Below, piece by piece: positions 35,490-44,918 of a stretch of DNA of 64,000 bases. The stretch spans positions 59,059 through 123,058 of the forward strand of contig DAMH01000027.1 in NCBI GenBank assembly GCA_002499585.1. The letters run 5' to 3'. How positions within the stretch are numbered: the stretch's first letter is position 1; the number at the start of each line of letters is the position of its first letter. Under the pieces are notes generated by a model, which worked only from the letters and a program-made list of their open reading frames with translations, ran no database searches and was not told where the DNA came from. The translations under genes and the position numbers were made by a program. The stretch is from Euryarchaeota archaeon UBA552. GTDB lineage: Archaea; Thermoplasmatota; Poseidoniia; Poseidoniales; Thalassarchaeaceae.

Positions 35490-37003
35490 GTCATCTCTCC
35501 TCCAGTTGTTGATTTTAGACCTAGGTTTTTCTCTATGCCCAAGGATATTCGAGAAAGGTAAAACGCAATGATCCAGAATACAAACGCTGCCAAATAGAGG
35601 GGTTCCATGATATCAAGTGCAAACTCTAAGTCTGTGGTTGGAAGGTCTTTGGCTATTTTGAAGAAATCGAAGATCCCTATTATGAAAATCAACGTCGTAT
35701 CCTTCCAGAGCCCGATGAGTAAGCTGACCAAGGAAGGGAGGGTGGTTCTCACAGCATTTGGTAGGATCACGGTTGTTTTTATTTGATTGGGGTTCATTCC
35801 CAAGGCTGTAGCAGCCTCTATTTGGCCGCTGTTGATGGACTGTATGCCGCCCCTAAGAATCTCCGCTGTGTAACATCCTCCAAAGAATGCGAACATGAAG
35901 AGAGTGCGCATAATCGAATCTGCGTCTGAGAAGGGAACTATGACATCTTCAAGTAGATATTTCGCAAAATACAGCCAAGCCACCATGGGACCTGCTCTGA
36001 CGATCTCAATAAGCATGGTTGATGGCCATTTGAATATAGGTAGGTTGCTCTGTCTTCCGAAGGCCAATACGACTCCGATGCCCAGCCCCAGAACACCTCC
36101 GGCCGTCGCAAGTACCAAATTAACGAACAAACCGCCCCAAAGGGCTGGTTCTATGCCCTCTTCCATCAGACCACGCTCCACAACACTGTCTGGCGGATTC
36201 ATAACGAATAGGGAAAAGAAGAACGTGAAAATACCGAGGATTGCAGTCAATTTCTTCAGTTTGTTTATCTGAAACTCTTCAGATCTCTCACAATACCACC
36301 TTGATACCATGAATGCAACAAGTCCCAACACTGAACATCCACAGATTTTGACGATTGGCCAGAAAGGTTCGTAATTTTGATTCTCCGGGTACCATGCGAA
36401 AGATATCAAAATTAATGTCAGGGTGGTGTAATACAACCCGAAGCGCCTAGCACTGATTCCCGATGTGCCATATGCAATGCATATGGTCGAGGTCAGCACG
36501 AACAACGAAGACCATAATCTCCACATCTGATTAGTTTGTCCTTCGACTGCCATGAAGAAGTTCATCTCATGTCCAGCGAACAATTGAACTCGACTCGCCC
36601 AGACAACTCCCCACCTCGCCTCGATAAGGATGAACTCCAGAAGCCAATGGCAAAGGAACATGATAGACGAAGCTGCGATTATTCCGAGTAAGGCATTGAA
36701 AGTTGATTTGAAAATTGTGCCTTTGAGTACTGAAATCAAGATGCACCAGGATAACAAAAACATGGCAAATCCTGCTGCGATAGAGAACAACAAGCCAGTG
36801 GGCGCTATCCCACCGTAAATGACAATCTCATCATTCACTGCAACTATTCCTGCAAGGATAGAAAGTGACAGGCATGCGATCGAGGTTGTTTTATTCAGAA
36901 CCTCGTGTTTTGAGATTCTCTTCAGGGGTTTGCCTGAGACAAATTGTTCCCATTGGTTGACCCTTTGAATGAAGCTCGGAGTATTTCGTTCTGAGCTCAT
37001 CAT
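35486..37003 (-). CDS. aapM: General L-amino-acid ABC transporter permease, AapM-like
   Basis: A 505-residue permease. The binding-protein-dependent transport core starts near residue 285 (GLFVNLVLATAGGVLGLGIGVVLA) and contains the EAA-type coupling loop GQIEAATALGMNPNQIKTTVILPNAVR. The 280 residues before it hold several additional membrane helices, more than the usual AapM. It overlaps both its upstream and downstream neighbours by 4 bases, so expression should be coupled. Confidence 0.93.
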   Translation of the reverse strand: MMSSERNTPSFIQRVNQWEQFVSGKPLKRISKHEVLNKTTSIACLSLSILAGIVAVNDEIVIYGGIAPTGLLFSIAAGFAMFLLSWCILISVLKGTIFKSTFNALLGIIAASSIMFLCHWLLEFILIEARWGVVWASRVQLFAGHEMNFFMAVEGQTNQMWRLWSSLFVLTSTICIAYGTSGISARRFGLYYTTLTLILISFAWYPENQNYEPFWPIVKICGCSVLGLVAFMVSRWYCERSEEFQINKLKKLTAILGIFTFFFSLFVMNPPDSVVERGLMEEGIEPALWGGLFVNLVLATAGGVLGLGIGVVLAFGRQSNLPIFKWPSTMLIEIVRAGPMVAWLYFAKYLLEDVIVPFSDADSIMRTLFMFAFFGGCYTAEILRGGIQSINSGQIEAATALGMNPNQIKTTVILPNAVRTTLPSLVSLLIGLWKDTTLIFIIGIFDFFKIAKDLPTTDLEFALDIMEPLYLAAFVFWIIAFYLSRISLGIEKNLGLKSTTGGEMT

Positions 37004-38847
37004 ATTTTCACCTTCGTGACTCTCGCGTTGTAGATATTCATGATGACGGAAATCGTCAAACTGCCGATCTGATAAATCACAAGCAATAATATGAACAGAG
37101 GGATTAATTTGCCGACATTGTTCATCATGACAAGAGTGATGTAGAATATATCGCTATAGGCCACTATGATGGCCAGACTGGAATTCTTCCATACATTCAT
37201 GTATTGACTGTTCAATAAGGGCACCATACTCCTAAGAGCTTGTGGAAGGATTACGAGTCTCAGACGTTGGAATGGGCTAAGGCCAAGGGAGATCGCTGCC
37301 TCAACTTGCCCCCTTGGCAGGGATTGGATGCTCCCTCGGACGATCTCGGCAACTATCGAGGCTGTGAATAGGGTTAATGACAAAACGAGGGCGACGAATG
37401 GGCTGGTAATTTTGAAACCTGTTCCACCCTCAATATACCACATTCCTGTGCTCGTCTCATTTGGTTTAACCAACTCTGGGACGCTGAAATCACCTGTAAA
37501 GAAGACGGCAGCACTTACTAGTATCGCGAGCCCCCAGAAGGATATACGGCGTATTACCCCCTCATTGGAATCGTCAACACCGTCTCTATCGGCGTACCAA
37601 GTATAGATCCTCGCACTCATCAGTATACACAATGATATGACTGTGTTCACTGTATCGATGCCGGGTATCCAGTGTCCTTGTTTGCTAATGTAAAACAAAT
37701 CGAGTACGAAGAACTCATCCCCAAAAGCAGGTAGTGCCTCTCTAAGTTGTACAGCGACGAAGAAGAGTAGTATTGCTAGGGGGATGTTTCTGAAAAATTC
37801 CACATAGCCCGTGGCTAGGCCGGATGCAAGCTTGTTGTTGGATAGCCTTGTGACTCCGACAAATATTCCCAACAGAGTGCAGAGGACTATTGCAACGAGC
37901 GTTGCCCTTACTGAGTTGATTATACCCGCCCTGTAAAATGTCCAACGACTATCTTCTGTTGGATTGATTTGCCAAGGCCAATTATTGAGCGGGAAGCCTC
38001 CTATATCCTCCATAAAATCATATGACAGGGCCCAATTTTGATCAGTTTTGATCAGGTACATTACCCTGAGCACCAGGAATAGTATGAACGGAGCGGCAAA
38101 CATGAAAATCGTGGCTGAGAATTTTTTATCCTGGGTTGATGGCTTGGACCTCTCCAGTGATAGGTCCCATGATGAGTAAAGTCCCATGAATAATGTGAGC
38201 AAACAAGCGAATAGAATAGTTCTCGATATTAGCTCATAGAATGAGTAGGAAAATGCAGGTAGGAAAATAGGAATCAGCAGCGTGGTCAGGTAAATCGAGA
38301 CAACGACGAGAGTAGCGATGTATCCTTTCCAATTCTGCCTGATTATGCTGATGCAGTCTAACGGTGATTTTGAAATGGCTACGATGGTCTCGATGATCTC
38401 TTGGCAATCGTCAAAAATCAGTATCGTACACGAAGTTATGACTCCAAACAAAAACAGCCATTTCTGGATACTAGGTGTGATTTCAACTGCCTCTACAATC
38501 AATAACAAGAAGAGGAAACCGATAAGGCCGACTATAATCGTGGGATAGCCTCTCCAGTCAGAGGGGGAAGAAAGCAGGTTTCTGTGTTCGTTAGTCGCGA
38601 GAATGAACAACAACAAGAAGATGCCGCCGACCACTTTGAAAGTGAAATCAAGTGGGTAATATGAGTTGTTTATTTGAATTCCCAGCGGAGTTACGACGCT
38701 GACCCCTATTTCCCCGATTATGTCAGCAGACAGAGTGAAGAATTTGTCTAGGTATAAGTAAAATAAATAGGACCCGATTATTATTAGTGCATATTTTGGA
38801 AGGTCCTCTTTCGTGAAGAGGATTCTTTTTGGATTGTTAGTTACCAC
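37000..38847 (-). CDS. aapQ: General L-amino-acid ABC transporter permease, AapQ-like
   Basis: A 615-residue permease, about 200 residues longer than typical AapQ. The transport core begins near residue 315 (AGIINSVRATLVAIVLCTLLG), and the coupling loop is RGQVEAAISLGLSPFQRLRLVILPQALR. The first 300 residues hold about seven further hydrophobic segments separated by short loops. AapQ normally carries a large loop in this family, but an N-terminal helical block of this size is unusual. It follows aapJ by 88 bases. Confidence 0.92.
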   Translation of the reverse strand: MVTNNPKRILFTKEDLPKYALIIIGSYLFYLYLDKFFTLSADIIGEIGVSVVTPLGIQINNSYYPLDFTFKVVGGIFLLLFILATNEHRNLLSSPSDWRGYPTIIVGLIGFLFLLLIVEAVEITPSIQKWLFLFGVITSCTILIFDDCQEIIETIVAISKSPLDCISIIRQNWKGYIATLVVVSIYLTTLLIPIFLPAFSYSFYELISRTILFACLLTLFMGLYSSWDLSLERSKPSTQDKKFSATIFMFAAPFILFLVLRVMYLIKTDQNWALSYDFMEDIGGFPLNNWPWQINPTEDSRWTFYRAGIINSVRATLVAIVLCTLLGIFVGVTRLSNNKLASGLATGYVEFFRNIPLAILLFFVAVQLREALPAFGDEFFVLDLFYISKQGHWIPGIDTVNTVISLCILMSARIYTWYADRDGVDDSNEGVIRRISFWGLAILVSAAVFFTGDFSVPELVKPNETSTGMWYIEGGTGFKITSPFVALVLSLTLFTASIVAEIVRGSIQSLPRGQVEAAISLGLSPFQRLRLVILPQALRSMVPLLNSQYMNVWKNSSLAIIVAYSDIFYITLVMMNNVGKLIPLFILLLVIYQIGSLTISVIMNIYNARVTKVKI

Positions 38848-38935
38848 TTACATGCCTCTCGATAATTTATTAGGGCCCGGGGAGGCAAACGCCCCCCCGG
38901 GATTTTGCGTTTTGTCTAATCCTGGGTGCTAGTTC

Positions 38936-40126
38936 TCAGCGCATTGCTGGAGCATACTGCAGGCCGCCCTCGGATACAAGGGCGTTCTGCGTGCCCTCAC
39001 GAGGCAGGACACAATTTGTCATGGCGCTCGAACCGCTGTGGCCGTCATAGTCGCCATCACAGAATGAGTTATCATATGCTTCACCATAGTTTCCTACTGC
39101 TGAAAGAACATTTTGGAACCAAGTGTCGACGAGTGGGTTGTCGTCGGTTCCCAGACCGAGACGACTGTTCAGCAGTCTGTTGACAGCTGGGTCGCTCATG
39201 TCAGCGGAGTCATAGTTCCCTGAGTGGATGCCCATTTCTTCAGCGGTTACCATTGCGAACCATACCCACTGTACGACTTCTTTCCATTGGGTGTCCATGT
39301 CTCTGACAGCGGCCGCCAGAGGCTCTTTCGAAAGGAGTTCTGGAGCAATCCACAGATCCCATGAAGAGGCGTCTACGTTTTCGATTCCACCGTTCTCCAA
39401 CTGCCACTTGTACGCTGCCATGGCGGAACCGTCGCCTGTGTAGGCATCGCATTCATCGCCTGTGAAGGCTGCTCGGGCAGCCGTTGCATCGTCAGCAACG
39501 TAGGTAGTCGGAGCAGGTCCCGTGCCACTCCATGTAGTGATGTAATCCTGTACGTTGCCCTCGGTAGTTGTTCCGGTTGCTACACAGATTACTGCCCCTG
39601 ATAGGCCGTTGATTGAGTTGCCTGCGTCAGCCTTCGAAATGGATTCGCCCTTGACCAGGATCGACTGGCCGTCGAAGAAGTTGACTCCGGCGAAGTCTGC
39701 ATTCAAGTCTGCGTCCCTGGAGGTCGTCCAAGTTGTCGTCCTGATTAGAACGTCTATCTCGCCGTCTCTGAGTAGGTTGAATCTCTCAGAGCCGCTTGCG
39801 TAGACATAGTTTATGTCTTCGCTTGGGTCCAAGCCGATAGCGGCAGCCACTGCTTTGCAGTATTCTATGTCAAGGCCTTGGTATTCGGAGTTGTCATCGG
39901 CCCTGTAGCCCATGCCCCATTGCTCGGTTTTTACACCGCAGTTCATGGAGCCGCGCGCGATAATCTCATCCAAGGTGCTCACTGGAGTCCCAGCCTCTAG
40001 TCCTCGGGCGTATCCGTCCGCATCGGCCTGATCTACATCGTCTTGTGTGACGTCAGATCCGGTACAACCCGCAAGGGCCGCAGTCATCATTAACAGCATC
40101 ATTGTTACAGCGATATGTCGTTGCAT
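38936..40126 (-). CDS. aapJ: General L-amino-acid substrate-binding lipoprotein, AapJ-like
   Basis: A 396-residue periplasmic-type binding protein delivering amino acids to AapQMP. MQRHIAVTMMLLMMTAALAGC is a lipoprotein signal, so it is anchored outside the membrane. The AapJ signature follows: TLDEIIARGSMNCGV, WGMGYRADDNSEYQGLDIEYCKAVAAAIG, and DVLIRTTTWTTSRD. Start 40126 is chosen over the frame start at 40150 because the TATA box overlaps the latter and sits 23-30 bases before the former. It heads the four-gene operon. Confidence 0.95.
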   Translation of the reverse strand: MQRHIAVTMMLLMMTAALAGCTGSDVTQDDVDQADADGYARGLEAGTPVSTLDEIIARGSMNCGVKTEQWGMGYRADDNSEYQGLDIEYCKAVAAAIGLDPSEDINYVYASGSERFNLLRDGEIDVLIRTTTWTTSRDADLNADFAGVNFFDGQSILVKGESISKADAGNSINGLSGAVICVATGTTTEGNVQDYITTWSGTGPAPTTYVADDATAARAAFTGDECDAYTGDGSAMAAYKWQLENGGIENVDASSWDLWIAPELLSKEPLAAAVRDMDTQWKEVVQWVWFAMVTAEEMGIHSGNYDSADMSDPAVNRLLNSRLGLGTDDNPLVDTWFQNVLSAVGNYGEAYDNSFCDGDYDGHSGSSAMTNCVLPREGTQNALVSEGGLQYAPAMR

Positions 40127-40148
40127 CGGTCTTTTTAGAACTGGTACC

Positions 40149-40156
40149 ATATATAG
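40149..40156 (-). promoter_or_regulatory. TATA box of the aap operon
   Basis: CTATATAT on the coding strand is at -30 to -23 from the ATG at 40126, predicting transcription that begins at the start codon. It overlaps the upstream in-frame ATG at 40150, which therefore cannot be the translation start. Confidence 0.8.
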
Positions 40157-40230
40157 AGATTCGTCCAGATGTTAGAATTTATCCGATTTAGTGGACGAGA
40201 ATGGGTATGTTTTTCCAGTTTGGGTTGGGC

Positions 40231-40255
40231 GGCGGGGCGGACAAGCCGCCCCGCC
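40231..40255 (-). terminator. GC-rich hairpin downstream of 16S rRNA
   Basis: A perfect 10-bp inverted repeat GGCGGGGCGG / CCGCCCCGCC with a 5-base loop lies 21 bases past the 16S 3' end and before the aap promoter. No T tract follows in the rRNA direction. It may terminate the transcript or serve as an rRNA processing/stabilising stem. Confidence 0.55.
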
Positions 40256-40276
40256 AATCCCGGTTTCCAGAGTTAC

Positions 40277-41749
<1,473 letters not shown>

Positions 41750-41830
41750 TTCGCGTGAGCTCAATCACGATCCTTGCTGGAGTTTTGAGTTGTCGTTTGA
41801 CTATTGAATCTTAAAGTGCTTAGCGGTGAG

Positions 41831-41840
41831 AATATTATAT
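41831..41840 (-). promoter_or_regulatory. Probable TATA box of the 16S rRNA gene
   Basis: ATATAATATT on the coding strand is the only strong TATA-like element between the hairpins and the 16S 5' end. Transcription would begin near 41808, leaving a leader of about 60 bases. Confidence 0.6.
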
Positions 41841-41855
41841 CTGCACCCTTGCACA

Positions 41856-41873
41856 CCTCCTGAAATCAGGAGG
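41856..41873. repeat. Perfect palindromic hairpin with Shine-Dalgarno-like halves
   Basis: An 8-bp inverted repeat CCTCCTGA / TCAGGAGG with a 2-base loop, 16 bases before the rRNA TATA box. One half equals a strong Shine-Dalgarno sequence. It could terminate transcription coming from secY or the candidate RNA, or bind a regulator of the rRNA promoter. Confidence 0.5.
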
Positions 41874-41876
41874 ATT

Positions 41877-41999
41877 TTCGTCGTGGATCACCAATCTAAG
41901 TCCCGAACTCGGTTCGGGACCGCACTTCCTCGGCAACATCTGACGTGAATGATGACTTCACGACCCCGAGGGGTTCCGTCTCCAACGCCCGTCAGACGC
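41877..41999 (-). ncRNA. Candidate structured non-coding RNA between secY and 16S rRNA
   Basis: No protein-coding gene occupies the 332 bases between 16S and secY. A TATA box (TGATATATG, 42022-42030) predicts a start near 41999. Exactly there a stem begins: TCTGACG at 41990-41996 pairs with CGTCAGA at 41939-41945. Enclosed or adjacent hairpins are ACCCC/GGGGT, GTGAA/TTCAC, and a perfect 9-bp GTCCCGAAC/GTTCGGGAC at 41900-41920. It does not match 5S, SRP or RNase P RNA in its conserved blocks as far as I can judge by eye. The 3' end is a guess. Confidence 0.4.
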
Positions 42000-42021
42000 A
42001 GCGCGCCTCCGACTTGCGGTC

Positions 42022-42030
42022 CATATATCA
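42022..42030 (-). promoter_or_regulatory. TATA-like element upstream of the candidate ncRNA
   Basis: TGATATATG on the minus strand lies 23-31 bases upstream of the first paired base of the candidate RNA, which is the same spacing found at protein genes in this window. Confidence 0.45.
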
Positions 42031-42081
42031 ACATGACGCGTCGATATAGACTTTCTATGAGCCCCCACGCAGGGTCTAGCT

Positions 42082-44001
42082 TCATGATGCTCCAAAGAAC
42101 TCACGTAATACAGGATGCATCTCCATGGCTTGCTCTTTCTGAATCTGCTCGTATGTACGCAAGATGATTCCCACAGCGAGCAGCAGGCCCGTACCAGTGG
42201 CGTTGCCCACCGTTCCCAGTAGATCAGCACCGGCTGCTAAGAGTCCGACGAAGGCTCCTGAGAAGAGGGTAACAGGTGGAATGTACCTTTCAAGTATCCT
42301 CTCGACGACTTGAGGGTTGTTCCTGAATCCCGGTATCTGCATTCCTGTCCTTTCGATTTGTTTGGCTACATCTTTGGGGCCCATGTTGGTGGTTTCGATC
42401 CAGAATTTGGCAAACACCATACTCCCGAGTGTCATGAATGTGACATAGGTCAATACGTGAACCATAACTTGTCCAAGGCTGTGGCCGTATGCGTCTCCTG
42501 TTTGATTCAATAGGGGAATAAGCCAATCACCAACGCCATTCACCATTGAACTGTACCAGGCAAAGCCGTCTGAGGGGGTTGTTGCACCTGGTTCATAGCT
42601 TCCAAACCAGTGGGCCTTGGAGCCCCATCCGTTCCTGCCAAGTATCGGGACGGTCGACAAAACAGGGTGACTCCAAAATAATAAGGTGAACATGTTGACG
42701 TTTGCCAATAGTGCAGCCATCAATATCACAGGAATGTTGCTGGCGTAGACCAGCCTGATAGGGTACTGACCACGATGTCCTCGGACTTTACCGTGAGCAA
42801 GTGGTAACTCCAACTTTGATGACTCTGCGTATGCCACGACAAGGAAGACTATGATGGAAGATACCAGAGCAGCAATGGGATTCGAGTGATTCAGTAGAAT
42901 CTGTTCGAAGCCATTCTGGGATACCAGTTGCGAGTTTGTTGCACTCCGTAATGTGTAAAATATCATTGGGAGAGTGCCTGCGGGTGGATTCTCGAAGGAC
43001 AGGGGGGCACCGCTCACCGTTGGCAATGGGGAGAGTGTTCCGACGAACGTGGATTGGGCCACTCCTGCTGCGATGAAGAGGGAAATCCCGCTGCCAATTC
43101 CCCATTTTGAAACCAATTCGTCCAGCAGAAACACCAGGTAAGAGCCAATAAATAGCTGAACTACAATAATGGTGTTGGCCCAACCAACACCGAAATCGAG
43201 TATTAAACTCTCATGTGGGTCCAAGAATCCGTAGACTTGTGGAATGGATTCTATTGGAATCATCAGCAAAACAAGGATTTTCTGTATTCCTTGATAGAGC
43301 TGTTTATCTGCTGAGTCTTGAAGGTCCAGCTGTATTATTTTGGCACCTGAGAACAGCTGCATTATGATTGACGCCGTAACGATTGGCCCTATGCCGAGGT
43401 GCATTATGGAACCTGATGCTCCGGCCATGATTGCCCTGAACGAGGAGAACACATCCAATGTCGAGTCTGATAGTCCCCAAATCATGACGTTTGTCATCAT
43501 GAAGTATATTATCAGGACTAGAACGGTGGTCCAGAGTTTCTGGTTAAATCTGACATGACCTTCTGGTTTCACGATTGAAGGGTAGACATCGACCATTCTC
43601 TTCAGTGCGTAAAGCCTGCTTGACTCGGGTCCAGTGTACATCAGGCAGGAGAGCGCAAGCCCGGCTGCAAGTCCTAGAAGAGCTACCCCCACAAGCAAAA
43701 AACCGACTGCTTGTTGATCCAACCATCCCCAGACGACCATGCTAGTGACGGATATCAGCCATACAGATGGTTTGAGCCACCTCCCTAATGCTGAATCGGA
43801 TAGTGCCTCAGGCAAGTCGTTTGTGACTCCCCAGATGACAAAACCGACATACGGGAAAGAAACAGCGAGAAGGGTAAGGGCCCATGTTTGATCTGCGGCG
43901 TCATCTCCAAACAAACGATCTCTCTGCCACCACACCAGAGACCCCCAGTAAATTGACGCTACGATGAGCAGGGCTATCAGATTCGGTTTCCTACCCTCCA
44001 T
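42082..44001 (-). CDS. secY: Preprotein translocase subunit SecY with extra N-terminal membrane domain
   Basis: A protein of 639 residues forming the central channel for protein export. The SecY core starts near residue 140 with YPSIVKPEGHVRFNQKLW, followed by the usual ten helices, and includes GIGPIVTASIIMQL and GSGISLFIAAGV. Before it lie about 135 residues with four predicted helices (LIALLIVASIYWGSLVWW, WALTLLAVSFPYVGFVIWGV, SVWLISVTSMVVWGWL, AVGFLLVGVALLGLAAGLAL) not found in standard SecY. The start MEGRKPN at 44001 avoids overlap with uL15; 44034 is the alternative. It is the last gene of the ribosomal cluster. Confidence 0.95.
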   Translation of the reverse strand: MEGRKPNLIALLIVASIYWGSLVWWQRDRLFGDDAADQTWALTLLAVSFPYVGFVIWGVTNDLPEALSDSALGRWLKPSVWLISVTSMVVWGWLDQQAVGFLLVGVALLGLAAGLALSCLMYTGPESSRLYALKRMVDVYPSIVKPEGHVRFNQKLWTTVLVLIIYFMMTNVMIWGLSDSTLDVFSSFRAIMAGASGSIMHLGIGPIVTASIIMQLFSGAKIIQLDLQDSADKQLYQGIQKILVLLMIPIESIPQVYGFLDPHESLILDFGVGWANTIIVVQLFIGSYLVFLLDELVSKWGIGSGISLFIAAGVAQSTFVGTLSPLPTVSGAPLSFENPPAGTLPMIFYTLRSATNSQLVSQNGFEQILLNHSNPIAALVSSIIVFLVVAYAESSKLELPLAHGKVRGHRGQYPIRLVYASNIPVILMAALLANVNMFTLLFWSHPVLSTVPILGRNGWGSKAHWFGSYEPGATTPSDGFAWYSSMVNGVGDWLIPLLNQTGDAYGHSLGQVMVHVLTYVTFMTLGSMVFAKFWIETTNMGPKDVAKQIERTGMQIPGFRNNPQVVERILERYIPPVTLFSGAFVGLLAAGADLLGTVGNATGTGLLLAVGIILRTYEQIQKEQAMEMHPVLREFFGAS

Positions 44002-44018
44002 TTTAGTCACCCATTCCC

Positions 44019-44438
44019 TTATTCTTCTTCCCATTCGTCTTGGTCGGATCCAAGGCTCAGAGAACCGCCAGCTGATTCAATCTTCTCAACAGCTTTCGCA
44101 GATGCGAAATCAACGACCACATGGACCGGTTTGGTAATTCTACCCGAACCAAGCAGCTTATCGTATCCCATCGAAGTTAGGTTGATTTTATCATTGTCTT
44201 TAGCTATCTGATCCAATTGGGAGACGTTGATGCTGTTGTGGACGGTTCTGAGGCTAGGATCCCGATTAAAGCCGTGCATGCCCCAGTGTTTTGGCATGTA
44301 CTTCAGACGTGTCATGAGGCGATGCTTGTTCAACCCAGCATTTCCTCTGCCTCCTCTTTTTCCAGCTCCTCTTCCTGCCTTTTTACCTCGTCCGTGATAT
44401 CGTGATCTGCCTCTGAATTTATTCGTTCGCGATACCAT
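44019..44438 (-). CDS. rpl15: Ribosomal protein uL15
   Basis: A 139-residue large-subunit protein. The glycine/arginine-rich N-terminus (RGRSRYHGRGKKAGRGAGKRGGRG) is typical of uL15 and threads into rRNA. The C-terminal domain contains VHVVVDFASAKAVEKIESAGGSL, the family's closing motif, followed by an acidic tail. It lies between uL30 and secY, its usual place in archaeal spc clusters. Confidence 0.96.
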   Translation of the reverse strand: MVSRTNKFRGRSRYHGRGKKAGRGAGKRGGRGNAGLNKHRLMTRLKYMPKHWGMHGFNRDPSLRTVHNSINVSQLDQIAKDNDKINLTSMGYDKLLGSGRITKPVHVVVDFASAKAVEKIESAGGSLSLGSDQDEWEEE

Positions 44439-44447
44439 AGAAACACC

Positions 44448-44918
44448 TCATACCATCCTTGAAACTAGTTCACCAATTTCCGAGCCTCTGAATCCGAGAG
44501 CGCCGCCAGTTGTGTAGGGCCTTTTGATTCCACCCCAGCCTTTAGACCCGCGTGGGGGGTGCAGCCTGAGAACCGGTTTGAGTCCCTCGACGGACTTCAT
44601 GGTAGCTTCCCCTGCGGCGAGAGCCTTTGCGAATGAGTCGACTGAGTCGTACTCACTGCATGCTGATATTACATCGTCATCGACGGACTTGTCGCCTGAC
44701 ATTCGACCCCTGTTCCGAATCAGATCTGCTATGGCTGGAGCATCGATTTGCCCCCATGTAATGAAGTCTTTTGCCTTGTGCAACATCCCCTTGTATGTGT
44801 CCCTCTCGGGTATGATTGTGGCATGATTGACCTTTGTCAGATTCAGCATCGACATAGTCTCGCGGATAGATCGCTCGACGCCACGGTCGCTGCGGACTCG
44901 AATAACTAGGTATGTCAA
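44448..44918 (-). CDS. rpl30: Ribosomal protein uL30
   Basis: 156 residues, the longer archaeal form of uL30. The conserved opening YLVIRVRSDRGVERSIRETMSMLNL is followed by KVNHATIIPERDTYKGMLHKAKDFITWG and the archaeal/eukaryotic C-terminal extension ending in GGIKRPYTTGGALGFRG. Its start overlaps the uS5 stop by 4 bases. Confidence 0.96.
   Translation of the reverse strand: MTYLVIRVRSDRGVERSIRETMSMLNLTKVNHATIIPERDTYKGMLHKAKDFITWGQIDAPAIADLIRNRGRMSGDKSVDDDVISACSEYDSVDSFAKALAAGEATMKSVEGLKPVLRLHPPRGSKGWGGIKRPYTTGGALGFRGSEIGELVSRMV

Noticed and set aside
41877..41999. 5S rRNA, SRP RNA or RNase P RNA in the secY-16S gap
   Set aside because: CCCGAAC and GAGGAAG fragments recall 5S and RNase P, but the remaining conserved blocks (for example the 5S stem I/III layout, SRP GGAAGGAAGCAG-like loop, RNase P ACAGAA) are absent.
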